Made by a program: the position numbers and the translations under genes. From a bacterium (lineage in GTDB: Bacteria > Electryoneota > RPQS01), in contig JADJEH010000001.1 of NCBI GenBank assembly GCA_016702305.1, forward strand, positions 62,001 through 126,000: 64,000 nucleotides of DNA, given 5' to 3'. The stretch's first letter is position 1; each line of letters opens with the position of its first letter. The notes under the pieces were generated by a model. The model saw only the letters and a list, made by a program, of their open reading frames with translations, had not been told where the DNA came from and made no database searches. Shown here one piece after another: positions 8,723 through 17,562 of this stretch.

Positions 8723-10633
8723 CTACTCTTTGGCTTCCGGCTTGCGTATCCCTTTCAAATGCTGGTCGAAGAACTCGACCTGCTTGCGGTACTCGGCGAT
8801 GACGTTCTCGCGATTGGCCGAACCGTGACCTTCATTGGCGAAGATCAGCGTGTCGCACGGCGTGCCCAGCTCGGCGAGCTTCGCCGCGATCTGCCGCGCT
8901 TCGCCGACGGGGACACGCGGATCATTCGCTCCGTGCACGATCAATAACGGCGTCTTAATTAAATCAGCCTTGTGAATCGGCGAAATCTCGTGCAAAAACT
9001 CCGGATCGGTGAGCGGGCCGTACTCCGCCTCCCGCAGCGCGCGGCGGTACGGTGCGGTGTTCTCAAGGAAAGTCTGGAAGTTCACGATGCCGACATTGTT
9101 CACCGCCGCGTTGTAGAGATCAGGATATTCCGTGATCATGCCCATGGCCACATAGCCGCCATAGCTGCCGCCGCGAATCGCAATCATACCCTGCTGCGTG
9201 TAGCCCCGCGCGATCAGCCAATCTGTCGCGGCCTTGTAATCCTTCAGCGAGTCCTTGCGCTTCTTATAATTGTCCATGGCGAGGAACTCGCGGCCATAGC
9301 CTGACGATCCGCGCGGATTCAACGCGAGGATACCGTAACCGTTCAGCATCATGTATTGGAAATTGCGAATGAAACCCGGACGGAATTGGCTCTCCGGTCC
9401 GCCGTGCGCTTCGACAATGAACGGCACAGGCTTGCCTTCTTCATACGATGCGGGCAGATAGAGAAACCCGGAGATCTCCAAACCGTCAAAGCTCGGCATG
9501 CGCACCAAGACCGGATCTCGAAACAGCTTCGGATCAATGCCGGCATACATGGATTGCGTGAGCTGCGTCAACTGCTCCGTCTGCGGATTCCAGCGGTAGA
9601 CATCCGGCGCTTTAGTCGGACTCGAAAACGAAAGTATCAGTTCGCCCGTCTCTACGAATCCCGCGACGTTCAAAAATCCGTCCAGCTTCGGCAGCTTGAC
9701 CTCCTTGCCCGTCGCCACTTCCCGCACCTTCATGCGGCCCCAACCGTCTTCATTCGTCGAACCCGCCATGTACTTGTAGTCGCGCGAGAAACCCACGCCT
9801 TCGCATTCCCACTTCGGGTCCAGCCAACCGTCACTCACGAACGTCACCTTCGGCGAGCCCAATGTCATCTTGGCCAATCGCGACATCCCTTCCGGATTGT
9901 CGTTGCAGACCAGCCAGATGTTCTTGTTGTCAGGCAGCAGCGTGATCGAACCGTAAATCACGTCGCTTTTGTCCTTAGTGAACGTCGTCCACTTGCCCGT
10001 CGTCAAGTCCAAATGGTGCAGATCGTTGTTGACATTCGACGTATAGGTGCCGATAATCATCTGCTTGCCGTCGTCCGACAGCTCGGCAATGTAATTCGTG
10101 CCCTTGACGCCGTCAAAAATTTTCTTCGTCGCGCCGGTCGTAATGTTCATTTCGTAGACGAAGAAATCCGTTCCGTTCTCTTCGTTTGACGTGTAGAATA
10201 TCTTCGAATCGTCGCGCTGCCAGACCACTGAGCCGAATTGCACCTTCGGCTGATTCGTCAACTTGAGAATCTGGCCTGTCTTGACGTCCATTAGATAAAG
10301 CTGGGAATTCTCGTCGCCGCCGACGGATGCCGAGATTATCGCGACATGGCCGTTGCGCGCGAGATCAAAGCCCTCGATGCCGTCTTCAAACGTCGTCAAC
10401 TGATACGGCCAGCCGTTTTCTGTGATGCGATACACCTGCGATTCACCCGACGCCGACGACATCACATACACGTCCTTGCCGTCCCAACTGTTGCCCGCCG
10501 GGCTCCAATTGCTGATCTGCAAAAACGTCGCGATGTCCGGTATATACTGTCCTTCAGACAGCAGCGTGGCCGGCGGATTGGCGAATGCCGCCGAGCAGCC
10601 GACAAGGAGTAACAATGCCAAACGCTGAATCAT
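8723..10633 (-). CDS. Exported S9 prolyl-oligopeptidase-family peptidase
   Basis: A 636-residue protein with a signal peptide (MIQRLALLLLVGCSAAFA). Residues about 25-370 form a beta-propeller made of WD40-like/TolB-like repeats (for example QLYLMDVKTGQILKLTNQ). The C-terminal alpha/beta-hydrolase domain has GGSYGGYVAMG with nucleophile S490, then HGANDPRVPVGEA (Asp) and NEGHGSA (His). This is the acylaminoacyl-peptidase/dipeptidyl-peptidase type of family S9, which cleaves short peptides in the periplasm. A Shine-Dalgarno AAGGA lies about 8 bases before the ATG. It is the last gene of a minus-strand run, 12 bp after the acyl-CoA ligase stop codon. Confidence 0.93.
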   Translation of the reverse strand: MIQRLALLLLVGCSAAFANPPATLLSEGQYIPDIATFLQISNWSPAGNSWDGKDVYVMSSASGESQVYRITENGWPYQLTTFEDGIEGFDLARNGHVAIISASVGGDENSQLYLMDVKTGQILKLTNQPKVQFGSVVWQRDDSKIFYTSNEENGTDFFVYEMNITTGATKKIFDGVKGTNYIAELSDDGKQMIIGTYTSNVNNDLHHLDLTTGKWTTFTKDKSDVIYGSITLLPDNKNIWLVCNDNPEGMSRLAKMTLGSPKVTFVSDGWLDPKWECEGVGFSRDYKYMAGSTNEDGWGRMKVREVATGKEVKLPKLDGFLNVAGFVETGELILSFSSPTKAPDVYRWNPQTEQLTQLTQSMYAGIDPKLFRDPVLVRMPSFDGLEISGFLYLPASYEEGKPVPFIVEAHGGPESQFRPGFIRNFQYMMLNGYGILALNPRGSSGYGREFLAMDNYKKRKDSLKDYKAATDWLIARGYTQQGMIAIRGGSYGGYVAMGMITEYPDLYNAAVNNVGIVNFQTFLENTAPYRRALREAEYGPLTDPEFLHEISPIHKADLIKTPLLIVHGANDPRVPVGEARQIAAKLAELGTPCDTLIFANEGHGSANRENVIAEYRKQVEFFDQHLKGIRKPEAKE

Positions 10634-10645
10634 GAGTGGGTCCTT

Positions 10646-12337
10646 CTATGCTGATTTGCGTGGAAACTGGTCAGACTTGTATGCCGCAAACAGGTGCTTG
10701 CACTTGTTGCGCTGGTATTTTCCGGTAGATGTTACGGGGAATTCGTGGCCGAACACCACCACCTTCGGGCACTTGTGCGGCTGCAGCTCGCCATGACAGA
10801 ACGCGATGATCTCCGATTCGGTAAGCTGCGCGCCGGGCTTTAAGCAGACGTACGCGCCAACCTCTTCACCGTACCAGTCGTTCTCAAAGCCGACCGCCAT
10901 CCCCTTGTCTATCCCCGGAATTTTGGCCAACACCTCATCAATCTCAAAGGGCGATATGTTCACGCCGCCGCGAATAATCAGCTCCTTGATGCGACCCGTA
11001 ATGAAGAAAAACTTGCGGCCGGCTGAATCGAGCTTGTAAAATCCTTCGTCGCCCGACCGGAACCAACCGAACTCAAACGTCTTCTCGTTGATCTCCGGCG
11101 CCGCGAAATAGTGCTTCATTACATTGACGCCGCGAATCACGATCTCGCCCTTCTGCTCCGGTGCCAGCGCCTGCCCCTTGTCGTCGTGAATCTCCATCTC
11201 GTTCTGCGGAATCGGAACACCGATGGACGGAAAGCCAAATTCCCGCAGCCACTGCCGATGTTCGCCATCCGACAGCTCCACCGGCAGAAAACATGAATAA
11301 CAGGTTGTCTCCGACAACCCGTACCCGTGAACGATCCGCAGCCGGAACCGATCCTCAAACGCCGCGGCCAGTTCCACGGTCAGCGGCCCGGCCCCGCAGA
11401 TAATATGACGGAAGTTCGGGAGTGAAAGTTGCTGACCGTCCAGGCTCTTCTCGTGCAGCAGGAATTGCAGCAGCGTCGGCACGACGCTGACCACCTGGAC
11501 ATCCTCCTGCGCGATGCGCTCGAAGAAATGCGGGCTGGAAAACTTCTGATTGAGCACCACTGTGCCCCCGTAGTAGAGCGGGGTCATCAGGGTCACCACT
11601 GTGCCGTTCACGTGATGTATCGGCAGGACGCACATCATCCGCTGGCCCGCGGTTAAGCCGTGCCATGCCGAAATCCCCTGCGCGTCCGTCAGCAAATTCT
11701 GCTGGACGAGCACGACGCCCTTCGGATTGCCTGTGGTGCCTGACGTGTAGACGATCAGCACATCATCTTCAAGGCCAACCTCGGGAAAATCGAGCGGCGC
11801 GCCCGAATAGCGCTCCAGTTCGTTCGTGAAGTGGTGATAGTCCGCCTGCGCCGCGCCGCCCGTTTGCACAATCGTCTTGAAGAGTGGCAGCCGCTCGCGC
11901 AAATGCGCGATGCGTTCAAGATACGGTGCGCGCACGAAGGCAAGCTTGGTATCCGAATTCGCCAGAATGTACTCCACACGGTCATCCGTCTCGCCCAAAT
12001 TGACAGGCACAACCACCGCGCCCATCGTCCACGCGGCGACATAGTGCAGCACCGTTTCCGCGTGATTGTGTGAAACCGTCGCGATGCGGTCGCCGCGCCC
12101 GATGCCGTGCGCCTGGAGCAGTCGTATCGTCCTGTATACCAATTCGGCGAACTCGCGATAGCTCCACGAGTAGCGCGTGCCCGCATCGTCGTAGAAGATC
12201 AGATACGGTTGATCCGGCCGAGCGGCCACTTGCGCCCGCAAGAGCGCCGCGACATTCTGATACGGAAGAAGGGAGAGAGCGACCGCTCCCTCCCCCAATC
12301 TCCGTGCATGTGCAATCTTATCACTTAACGAACTCAA
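10646..12337 (-). CDS. AMP-forming acyl-CoA ligase (ANL superfamily)
   Basis: A 563-residue adenylate-forming enzyme that activates a carboxylic acid as acyl-AMP and transfers it to CoA. The P-loop-like A3 motif is VYTSGTTGNPKGVVL. GYGLSETTC is motif A5, WFRSGDEGFY motif A7 and FITGRIKELIIRGGVNISP motif A8; the C-terminal TSTGKYQRNKC carries the A10 lysine. Chain length of the substrate cannot be told from sequence. The start used is TTG at 12337, with GGAGG four bases upstream and no better in-frame ATG nearby. It follows the RNA methyltransferase gene after 120 bp and precedes the S9 peptidase by 12 bp. Confidence 0.9.
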   Translation of the reverse strand: MSSLSDKIAHARRLGEGAVALSLLPYQNVAALLRAQVAARPDQPYLIFYDDAGTRYSWSYREFAELVYRTIRLLQAHGIGRGDRIATVSHNHAETVLHYVAAWTMGAVVVPVNLGETDDRVEYILANSDTKLAFVRAPYLERIAHLRERLPLFKTIVQTGGAAQADYHHFTNELERYSGAPLDFPEVGLEDDVLIVYTSGTTGNPKGVVLVQQNLLTDAQGISAWHGLTAGQRMMCVLPIHHVNGTVVTLMTPLYYGGTVVLNQKFSSPHFFERIAQEDVQVVSVVPTLLQFLLHEKSLDGQQLSLPNFRHIICGAGPLTVELAAAFEDRFRLRIVHGYGLSETTCYSCFLPVELSDGEHRQWLREFGFPSIGVPIPQNEMEIHDDKGQALAPEQKGEIVIRGVNVMKHYFAAPEINEKTFEFGWFRSGDEGFYKLDSAGRKFFFITGRIKELIIRGGVNISPFEIDEVLAKIPGIDKGMAVGFENDWYGEEVGAYVCLKPGAQLTESEIIAFCHGELQPHKCPKVVVFGHEFPVTSTGKYQRNKCKHLFAAYKSDQFPRKSA

Positions 12338-12457
12338 TCGGCCTCCGTTACTTGCCCGGTTCGTAAAATCACATTGCCTATCAGCGAGACTTCTGTCAGA
12401 GTCGTTACGTGAACCCGCCTCGCCCCAAGTCCAAAATAGTCTCTTCGGGTCACATTT

Positions 12458-13882
12458 TCAACCCAAGCCGCGCTCGATGACGGCCAGCACTTCAATTTCA
12501 GGCGTCTGCGGAAAGAAGTCCACCGGCTGCACCGACTTCGCGGCCCAGCCATGTTCCTGCAGAATCCTCAAGTCCCGCGCCAGCCGCGCCGGATTGCACG
12601 AGAGGTACACGATCCGCCGGGCGCCGGAGGCATTCAGATGCCCCAGTACGTCCGGGTGACAGCCGCTGCGCGGTGGATCAAGAATGACCAGATCGTCGGC
12701 GGTCATGTGCCGGGCCATCTTGCCCAGCAGTCGGGCCACTTCCCCTTGGTGAAAGCGTGCCACTGCCCCCGGCCGCAGGGCGGACAGCGCGGCAAAGGCA
12801 CTTTCCGAAAATCCACTCTGCTCAACCACTTCTAATGCTGCGCCGTCCGGTACGGCTGCAAAGCCTAGCGCCCCGTAGCCTCCATACAGGTCCCACACCG
12901 TTTTGGGTCGCCACGAGTCGCGAAAGGCCGCCAATTCCCGCAGGACCAAATCCGCAGAAGACTGGTTTGCCTGCGAAAAACCAGCCGGATGGACCGCGAT
13001 AGGGTGGCCCAACCATCCAACGTGAATGGAACTGCTCTCCTCTTCTCTCCAAAACGTGCCTCGGCTCTCCACTAAGCCAGACTTTGTCCCAGTCGCCGCC
13101 CATATCCCTCCGTCCAACGGCCACTCATCGGCAAGCTCAAGAAATTCCAAGACATCGGACTCTGACACGCGGCTGGTATAGATCGCCAGTGCTGCCGCTC
13201 CGGTTTCGGCGCGGTAGAGCGTAAGCCGGTTCGGCACAATCTCGGGCCGTACGGTCTTGAGGTCTCGTACCTCCGCGAATATCCCGCGCAAGGCCACCCG
13301 AATCTCCTCGTCGGCTAATAGGCAGTCCTTGATCGGGACGATCCGGGCTTCCCGCGCCGCCAATGCGTACCCGAATTCCATACTGCCTCGCGCCGTCGGC
13401 AGCACATTCAGCGTCAGCCGATTGCGATAGCCCCACGGCTGTGGACTGGGCCACATTTCCGCGACCAACTCCGGCTCAACCACTCCGCGCAGCACGCGTC
13501 GGACGAGTCCGGTCTTTTCCCGGACCTGTGCCTCGTAGACGACGATGCCCCACTCGGAAGCCGGACAAGTTTTGGCATGCGGACAGGGGTGGTTCCAACG
13601 CTCCGGCGACTTGCGCAGAATCTTGACCTCGCGCGCTGCGGGAGGTTTGGCCGTCAGATCCGGTATGAAGGCCACGCGGTCCCCCGGCACCACGCGTTCC
13701 GCAAAGAATATCTGTTCCCGTGCCTTCACGATTCCACGGCCATCGCTCGACAGTGCCGTAACGTCCCCGGCTATCCGGGTTGTCGCAGCACTTTCAGGTT
13801 TAAAGTCGGGCTGGAGCGATTCTTGCCGTTCTTCTGGAGGGTTAGAGTCCGGGGCTGGTTGTTTGGGCACGGATACGGTCAC
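12458..13882 (-). CDS. TrmA/RlmD-family RNA uridine-C5 methyltransferase with altered iron-sulfur motif
   Basis: A 474-residue SAM-dependent methyltransferase. An N-terminal TRAM-like domain (GDVTALSSDGRGIV) is followed by the Fe-S region and the Rossmann methyltransferase core (DLYGGYGALGFA, VILDPPRSG, and IVYLSCNPARLARDL with the catalytic Cys). RlmD-type enzymes bind a [4Fe-4S] cluster through C-x5-C-x2-C plus a distant Cys. Here the sequence is C100-x5-C106-x2-S109, with C187 in IKDC, so the third ligand is Ser. rRNA m5U formation is the likely role, but which rRNA or tRNA base is modified cannot be said. It diverges from the cytidylyltransferase gene with only 30 bp between the two starts. 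Confidence 0.88.
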   Translation of the reverse strand: MTVSVPKQPAPDSNPPEERQESLQPDFKPESAATTRIAGDVTALSSDGRGIVKAREQIFFAERVVPGDRVAFIPDLTAKPPAAREVKILRKSPERWNHPCPHAKTCPASEWGIVVYEAQVREKTGLVRRVLRGVVEPELVAEMWPSPQPWGYRNRLTLNVLPTARGSMEFGYALAAREARIVPIKDCLLADEEIRVALRGIFAEVRDLKTVRPEIVPNRLTLYRAETGAAALAIYTSRVSESDVLEFLELADEWPLDGGIWAATGTKSGLVESRGTFWREEESSSIHVGWLGHPIAVHPAGFSQANQSSADLVLRELAAFRDSWRPKTVWDLYGGYGALGFAAVPDGAALEVVEQSGFSESAFAALSALRPGAVARFHQGEVARLLGKMARHMTADDLVILDPPRSGCHPDVLGHLNASGARRIVYLSCNPARLARDLRILQEHGWAAKSVQPVDFFPQTPEIEVLAVIERGLG

Positions 13883-13912
13883 TTTCTGTTACGGTTTGAC
13901 AACCGATAAGTT

Positions 13913-14653
13913 ATGAAAATTCTGGGAATTGTGGTAGCCCGACGGGGATCTGAGCGCTTGCCCGGCAAAGTGCTCCGCGACCTCGTCGGCAAACCGATGC
14001 TGCTGGAGGTTCTTGCCCGCGCCGGACGCGCCAAGCGCCTCTCCGGGCTTGTCGTGGCCCTGCCCGACAATAAGAACGATGACGCCATCGAAGCCGTCTG
14101 CACGAGCAACGGAATCTACTGCTTTAGAGGTGCCGAGTACGATCTCCTCGACCGTGTCTATCGTACCGCTATTGCCTACGGCGCGGAAATCGTTGTGCCG
14201 CTGCGATCGCATTGCCCCCTGCTTGATCCCGATCTCATTGACGAGGCGGTCAAACGTCTTTTGGACGATCCGGCTGCGGATTGGTGCACCAATCGCTTCC
14301 CATTGCCGACTTTCCCGCAGGGTCTGGAGGTTGACGCCATCCGCATCGAGACGCTGCGCGTCGCTTGGCAAGAAGACAGCCACCCCGGATCCCGCCAGCA
14401 CGTCGAAGGCTATCTCTTGCGACGCCCCGAACAATTCACGACCGCTACATTCGCGTGCGAGACCAATCTGGCCGACGCACCTTGGTCCGTGGCCACATTG
14501 CAGGACCTTGATCGTGTGCGTACGATCTTCGAAAAATTCAACGGTTCCGCATTTACGTGGCGCGAGGCTCTCGATGTCTGGCAAAGCATGCCGCGCGACA
14601 GTCAGCCCACCGAATCCGGCACACATCAATACTGGTACCAGAGCGAAGCCTAA
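13913..14653 (+). CDS. SpsF-like cytidylyltransferase / glycan precursor nucleotidyltransferase
   Basis: A 246-residue nucleotidyltransferase of the CMP-KDO/CMP-neuraminate synthetase fold. The N-terminal signature is IVVARRGSERLPGKVLRDL, followed by LVVALPDNKNDDAIEA, and LRSHCPLLDPDLIDEAV carries the metal-binding Asp region. The closest group is the spore-coat polysaccharide protein SpsF and similar glycan-modifying enzymes that activate a sugar with CTP. The product is unknown. It is followed 12 bp later by an SDR-like gene, so the two probably act together on a surface polysaccharide. No Shine-Dalgarno is visible before the ATG. Confidence 0.85.
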   Translation: MKILGIVVARRGSERLPGKVLRDLVGKPMLLEVLARAGRAKRLSGLVVALPDNKNDDAIEAVCTSNGIYCFRGAEYDLLDRVYRTAIAYGAEIVVPLRSHCPLLDPDLIDEAVKRLLDDPAADWCTNRFPLPTFPQGLEVDAIRIETLRVAWQEDSHPGSRQHVEGYLLRRPEQFTTATFACETNLADAPWSVATLQDLDRVRTIFEKFNGSAFTWREALDVWQSMPRDSQPTESGTHQYWYQSEA

Positions 14654-14665
14654 CTCTTTTCCGAC

Positions 14666-15637
14666 ATGATTACATTTCGAGCTAATCGTCCGCTGCAAGC
14701 AGCACCCGTATCGCCCCTAACGCCGCGCAGCGTGCTTGTAATCGGCGCCGAAAATTCGCTCGCCTACTATCTGGCGCACGCGCTGCGCGACGGTGGAACC
14801 GCCGTTGCAGTGCAGGCCGTTTCCCCCGAGACGATTCTCGCCGCCCGCCGCTCATTCAATGTCATTGAACAGCCGCTGGCCGATCTGCGCTTCGCAGAGC
14901 AATTGCAGCAGTTGCAGCCTGACGTTATCCTCTATGCACCGCCCGAACCGGGCCACGGCCGCAATAACTGGCGGCCCCTCGAAGTATTCAATCGCGTCGT
15001 CAGTCGTGTCGTTTCCGTCTGCGACGCGACGCGGAGGTTTGCGCCCGATGCGCGGCTGTTGCTGTTGTCGTCGGCCGACGTCTACGGCGAGTGCGGCTCG
15101 CCCGCGCAAGAAGAGCAGCCGCTTATGCCGGCAACGCTCACGGGGCGCTACTATCACATGGCCGAGCAAATCGCGCAGGATTTCTCCGCGACGCACCAGT
15201 TGAAGCTGATCATCTGCCGCACGTCGTCCGTCTATGGCCCTGCCGTGCGCAACAACCCTGTGCATGACCTGATCATGAATCTGCTGGGGCCGCAAGGCAC
15301 CGACAACCATGTGCCGCTGGACCCGCATGCGTTGCGCGATCTCCTGCACGCAGGCGATTTCGTGGAGGCCGTCAAACTCCTGCTGGCACAAACCGCCTGC
15401 GGCGTCTACAACGTGGGTTCAGGCACCACGCACTCATTGGAAGAACTCAATGTGCAACTGTGCGATTTGCTGGAACTCCCGCGCCTGTTCCATCGCGCCG
15501 AACCGCAGCCGCATCTGCCCCAACGGCAATGGCTCGCCACGACGCGCCTCGAACAGTTGGGATTCAAACCCGGAGTCCCGCTATTAGAAGGTCTGCGCGG
15601 CTACATCGGCTGGTGGAGCGGCATCCAGGCGGCATAG
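14666..15637 (+). CDS. NAD-dependent epimerase/dehydratase-like SDR with degenerate motifs
   Basis: A 323-residue extended-SDR protein. The overall order is clear: a Rossmann start VLVIGAENSLAYYLAHAL, then VILYAPPEPGHG, LLLLSSADVYGECGSP (the Ser/Thr strand), ICRTSSVYGPAVRNNPVHD, and HAGDFVEAVKLLL near the C-terminus, as in nucleotide-sugar epimerases and dehydratases. Two key motifs are broken. The GxxGxxG cofactor loop reads GAENSLA, and the YxxxK pair reads YYHMA, so the catalytic Lys is absent at the expected place. Catalysis is therefore doubtful and a binding or structural role is possible. It is the second gene of a two-gene operon with the SpsF-like enzyme and ends before a strong terminator. 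Confidence 0.82.
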   Translation: MITFRANRPLQAAPVSPLTPRSVLVIGAENSLAYYLAHALRDGGTAVAVQAVSPETILAARRSFNVIEQPLADLRFAEQLQQLQPDVILYAPPEPGHGRNNWRPLEVFNRVVSRVVSVCDATRRFAPDARLLLLSSADVYGECGSPAQEEQPLMPATLTGRYYHMAEQIAQDFSATHQLKLIICRTSSVYGPAVRNNPVHDLIMNLLGPQGTDNHVPLDPHALRDLLHAGDFVEAVKLLLAQTACGVYNVGSGTTHSLEELNVQLCDLLELPRLFHRAEPQPHLPQRQWLATTRLEQLGFKPGVPLLEGLRGYIGWWSGIQAA

Positions 15638-15661
15638 CTGATCCCGTCTAACGAAAATGCA

Positions 15662-15689
15662 AAAAGCCCACTTTCACGAGTGGGCTTTT
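15662..15689. terminator. Bidirectional Rho-independent terminator
   Basis: A perfect 11-bp stem (AAAAGCCCACT with AGTGGGCTTTT) around a 6-base loop. It ends the plus-strand SDR transcript and the long minus-strand protease operon that finishes at 15777. Confidence 0.87.
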
Positions 15690-15717
15690 CATTGTCATGA
15701 TGGCGGCGGAAAATCGG

Positions 15718-15786
15718 CTACTTCAGCAAAACCAATTTCACCACACTTGAGACCCGGGTGGCCGTCAAAGATATTCCTATTTTTGC
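15718..15786 (-). pseudogene. Orphan C-terminal sorting-signal tail downstream of pepF, in the -1 frame
   Basis: On the minus strand, starting at the 3' end of pepF in its -1 frame, an open stretch of 22 codons reads AKIGISLTATRVSSVVKLVLL plus K and a TAG at 15718-15720. This is very like the last strand of the YPNPFN sorting domains in this window (for example VKIGNEFTATKKMLLVK). The rest of that domain is absent. It may be the relic of a deleted sorting-domain gene, or the product of a -1 slip on the A5 run at the pepF stop codon. Confidence 0.45.
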
Positions 15787-17540
15787 TCAAGCCTGCTCTG
15801 TTCCACCATGACGTCACGCACTTCCTGCATCAGCGGAGCGATCATCTCCGCTGAGAAATCGAAGTGAATACCCGCCGCAGAAAATAGCTTCGGCAACGGA
15901 CGCGATCCGCCCAGCGCCAAGCCGCTCTTGTAACCGCGCAGCGCTTCCGCCGGATGCTTGCGCGACTTGCTCCACATTTGCAGCGCACCCAATTGCGCAA
16001 TGCCGTATTCAATGTAGTAGAACGGCACTTCAAACAGATGCAGTTGCGCGTGCCAGCGATAGTCACGGGCTTCTTCATGGCCGCCGTGATCGGCGCCCGC
16101 GCCAAAACGCTCTACCAACGAACGCCAATAGGCGCGCCGTTCATCGCGCGTGTGCTGCGGATGCGTGTAGATCCAATGCTGAAACGCGTCAATCGTGGCA
16201 ATCCACGCCAGAAGCCCGAGCTTGCCCTCAAGCTCCGTACGGATCGTGCGCGCCTGATCGGCCGCACCATAGAATTCGTCGAGAGCGGGCATCGCCAGAA
16301 GCTCCATGCTCATCGAGGCCACTTCGCTAAACTCCATCGGAGCGCTGCGGTATGAATAGAGGAACGCATCCGAGGCCGCGAACGAGTGAAACGCGTGACC
16401 GCCTTCATGCAGCAGCGTGAATACGTCGTCGTTTGTGCCCACCGCGTTCATGAAAATGAAAGGAACGCGCGCTTCGGCCAAGTCGGTCTGATAACCGCCC
16501 GGCGCTTTTCCCTTGCGGCTTGACAGGTCGAGAAGGCCCAAGTCGTGCATCTTGTCAAACTGACCGCCAAGTTCACCGTCCACACGATGAAAAACCCGCG
16601 AGCAGCTCTTGATCAGTTCATCAGCGGTCCCGAACGGGCGTAACGGAGGACGCCCGTAAGGATCACATTCCATGTCCCATGGCCGCAGCGTTTCGACGTT
16701 GAGCGCCAAGCGTCGCCGTTGCGCCGCTTCGCGCACGACGGGCACAACTTGTGCGGCCACCGCATCGTGATAGGCCTGGCAATCGGCCGGAGTGTAGTCA
16801 AAACGCTCCAACGCGCGAAACATATAGTCGCGGAAATTCTCGAAGCCCGCGTTCAGGGCGATCTGGTGGCGCTTGGCCACCATCTCGTCAAAAATATCTT
16901 CCAGCTCATCTCGGTCTTGCAGCCGCCGCTCCGCCACCAACCGGTACGCCTCTTCCCGCACCGCGCGGTCCGGCTCTTCTAACAGCGCCAGCGCGCGCGG
17001 AATCGTAATCTCGGCGCCGCGCCACATCACGCTCATCGCCCCAAACAGCTTCTGATACTGCTGCGAAAGCCGTTCAATCTCCGTTTCAATCGGCACATTC
17101 TCCTCGCGAAACAGTTCCACGGCGTTCCGGCACGACCGCATGAACACCTCGTATCTCGGAGGTAGACTCGCCGCAAAATCACTGCCGACAAGTTTGCGAT
17201 TCAGGCGATCGGACGCAGCCTTCTTGCGCGGCATGATCTCTTCAATGAAATACATGTACGCTCGCTCGGCCGATTCATCGTCCGTGGCGCACGTCATGCC
17301 AATGTAGCGCCGCGAACTCTCTTCGCCGAGAAAGGCCGACAATTCACTTTCGTCCTGAATCCACGCCTCCAAGTCCGCCGCGCAGGAAAGCAGTCGCCCT
17401 TCAAGTTCGCGAAAAAACGGTTCAACATCATCCCAAGTCTGTAACGTCAATGCCGCCGGTAAATAGCGCCGTGGAAATTCCGGCGCGGGTCGGCGCAATT
17501 CGCCCACGCGATTCTCAGTCTGTACCATTCCGACTTCCAT
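15777..17540 (-). CDS. pepF: M3-family oligoendopeptidase (PepF-like)
   Basis: A 587-residue zinc oligopeptidase. The metal site is LLHEGGHAFHSF, with H378, E379 and H382, and the later EVASMSMELLAMPAL supplies the third ligand region. The N-terminal two thirds is the helical channel domain typical of family M3B. There is no signal peptide, so it should degrade short peptides in the cytoplasm, including those produced by the exported peptidases encoded upstream. It is the last gene of a five-gene operon, 22 bp after the S8 protease. The ATG at 17540 is used here; a second ATG at 17528, preceded by GGAAG, is an alternative start. The stop codon lies in an A-rich stretch followed by a sorting-tail-like sequence in another frame. 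Confidence 0.9.
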   Translation of the reverse strand: MEVGMVQTENRVGELRRPAPEFPRRYLPAALTLQTWDDVEPFFRELEGRLLSCAADLEAWIQDESELSAFLGEESSRRYIGMTCATDDESAERAYMYFIEEIMPRKKAASDRLNRKLVGSDFAASLPPRYEVFMRSCRNAVELFREENVPIETEIERLSQQYQKLFGAMSVMWRGAEITIPRALALLEEPDRAVREEAYRLVAERRLQDRDELEDIFDEMVAKRHQIALNAGFENFRDYMFRALERFDYTPADCQAYHDAVAAQVVPVVREAAQRRRLALNVETLRPWDMECDPYGRPPLRPFGTADELIKSCSRVFHRVDGELGGQFDKMHDLGLLDLSSRKGKAPGGYQTDLAEARVPFIFMNAVGTNDDVFTLLHEGGHAFHSFAASDAFLYSYRSAPMEFSEVASMSMELLAMPALDEFYGAADQARTIRTELEGKLGLLAWIATIDAFQHWIYTHPQHTRDERRAYWRSLVERFGAGADHGGHEEARDYRWHAQLHLFEVPFYYIEYGIAQLGALQMWSKSRKHPAEALRGYKSGLALGGSRPLPKLFSAAGIHFDFSAEMIAPLMQEVRDVMVEQSRLEQK

Positions 17541-17562
17541 CTCCTGCTGAGTGACGCTGCGT

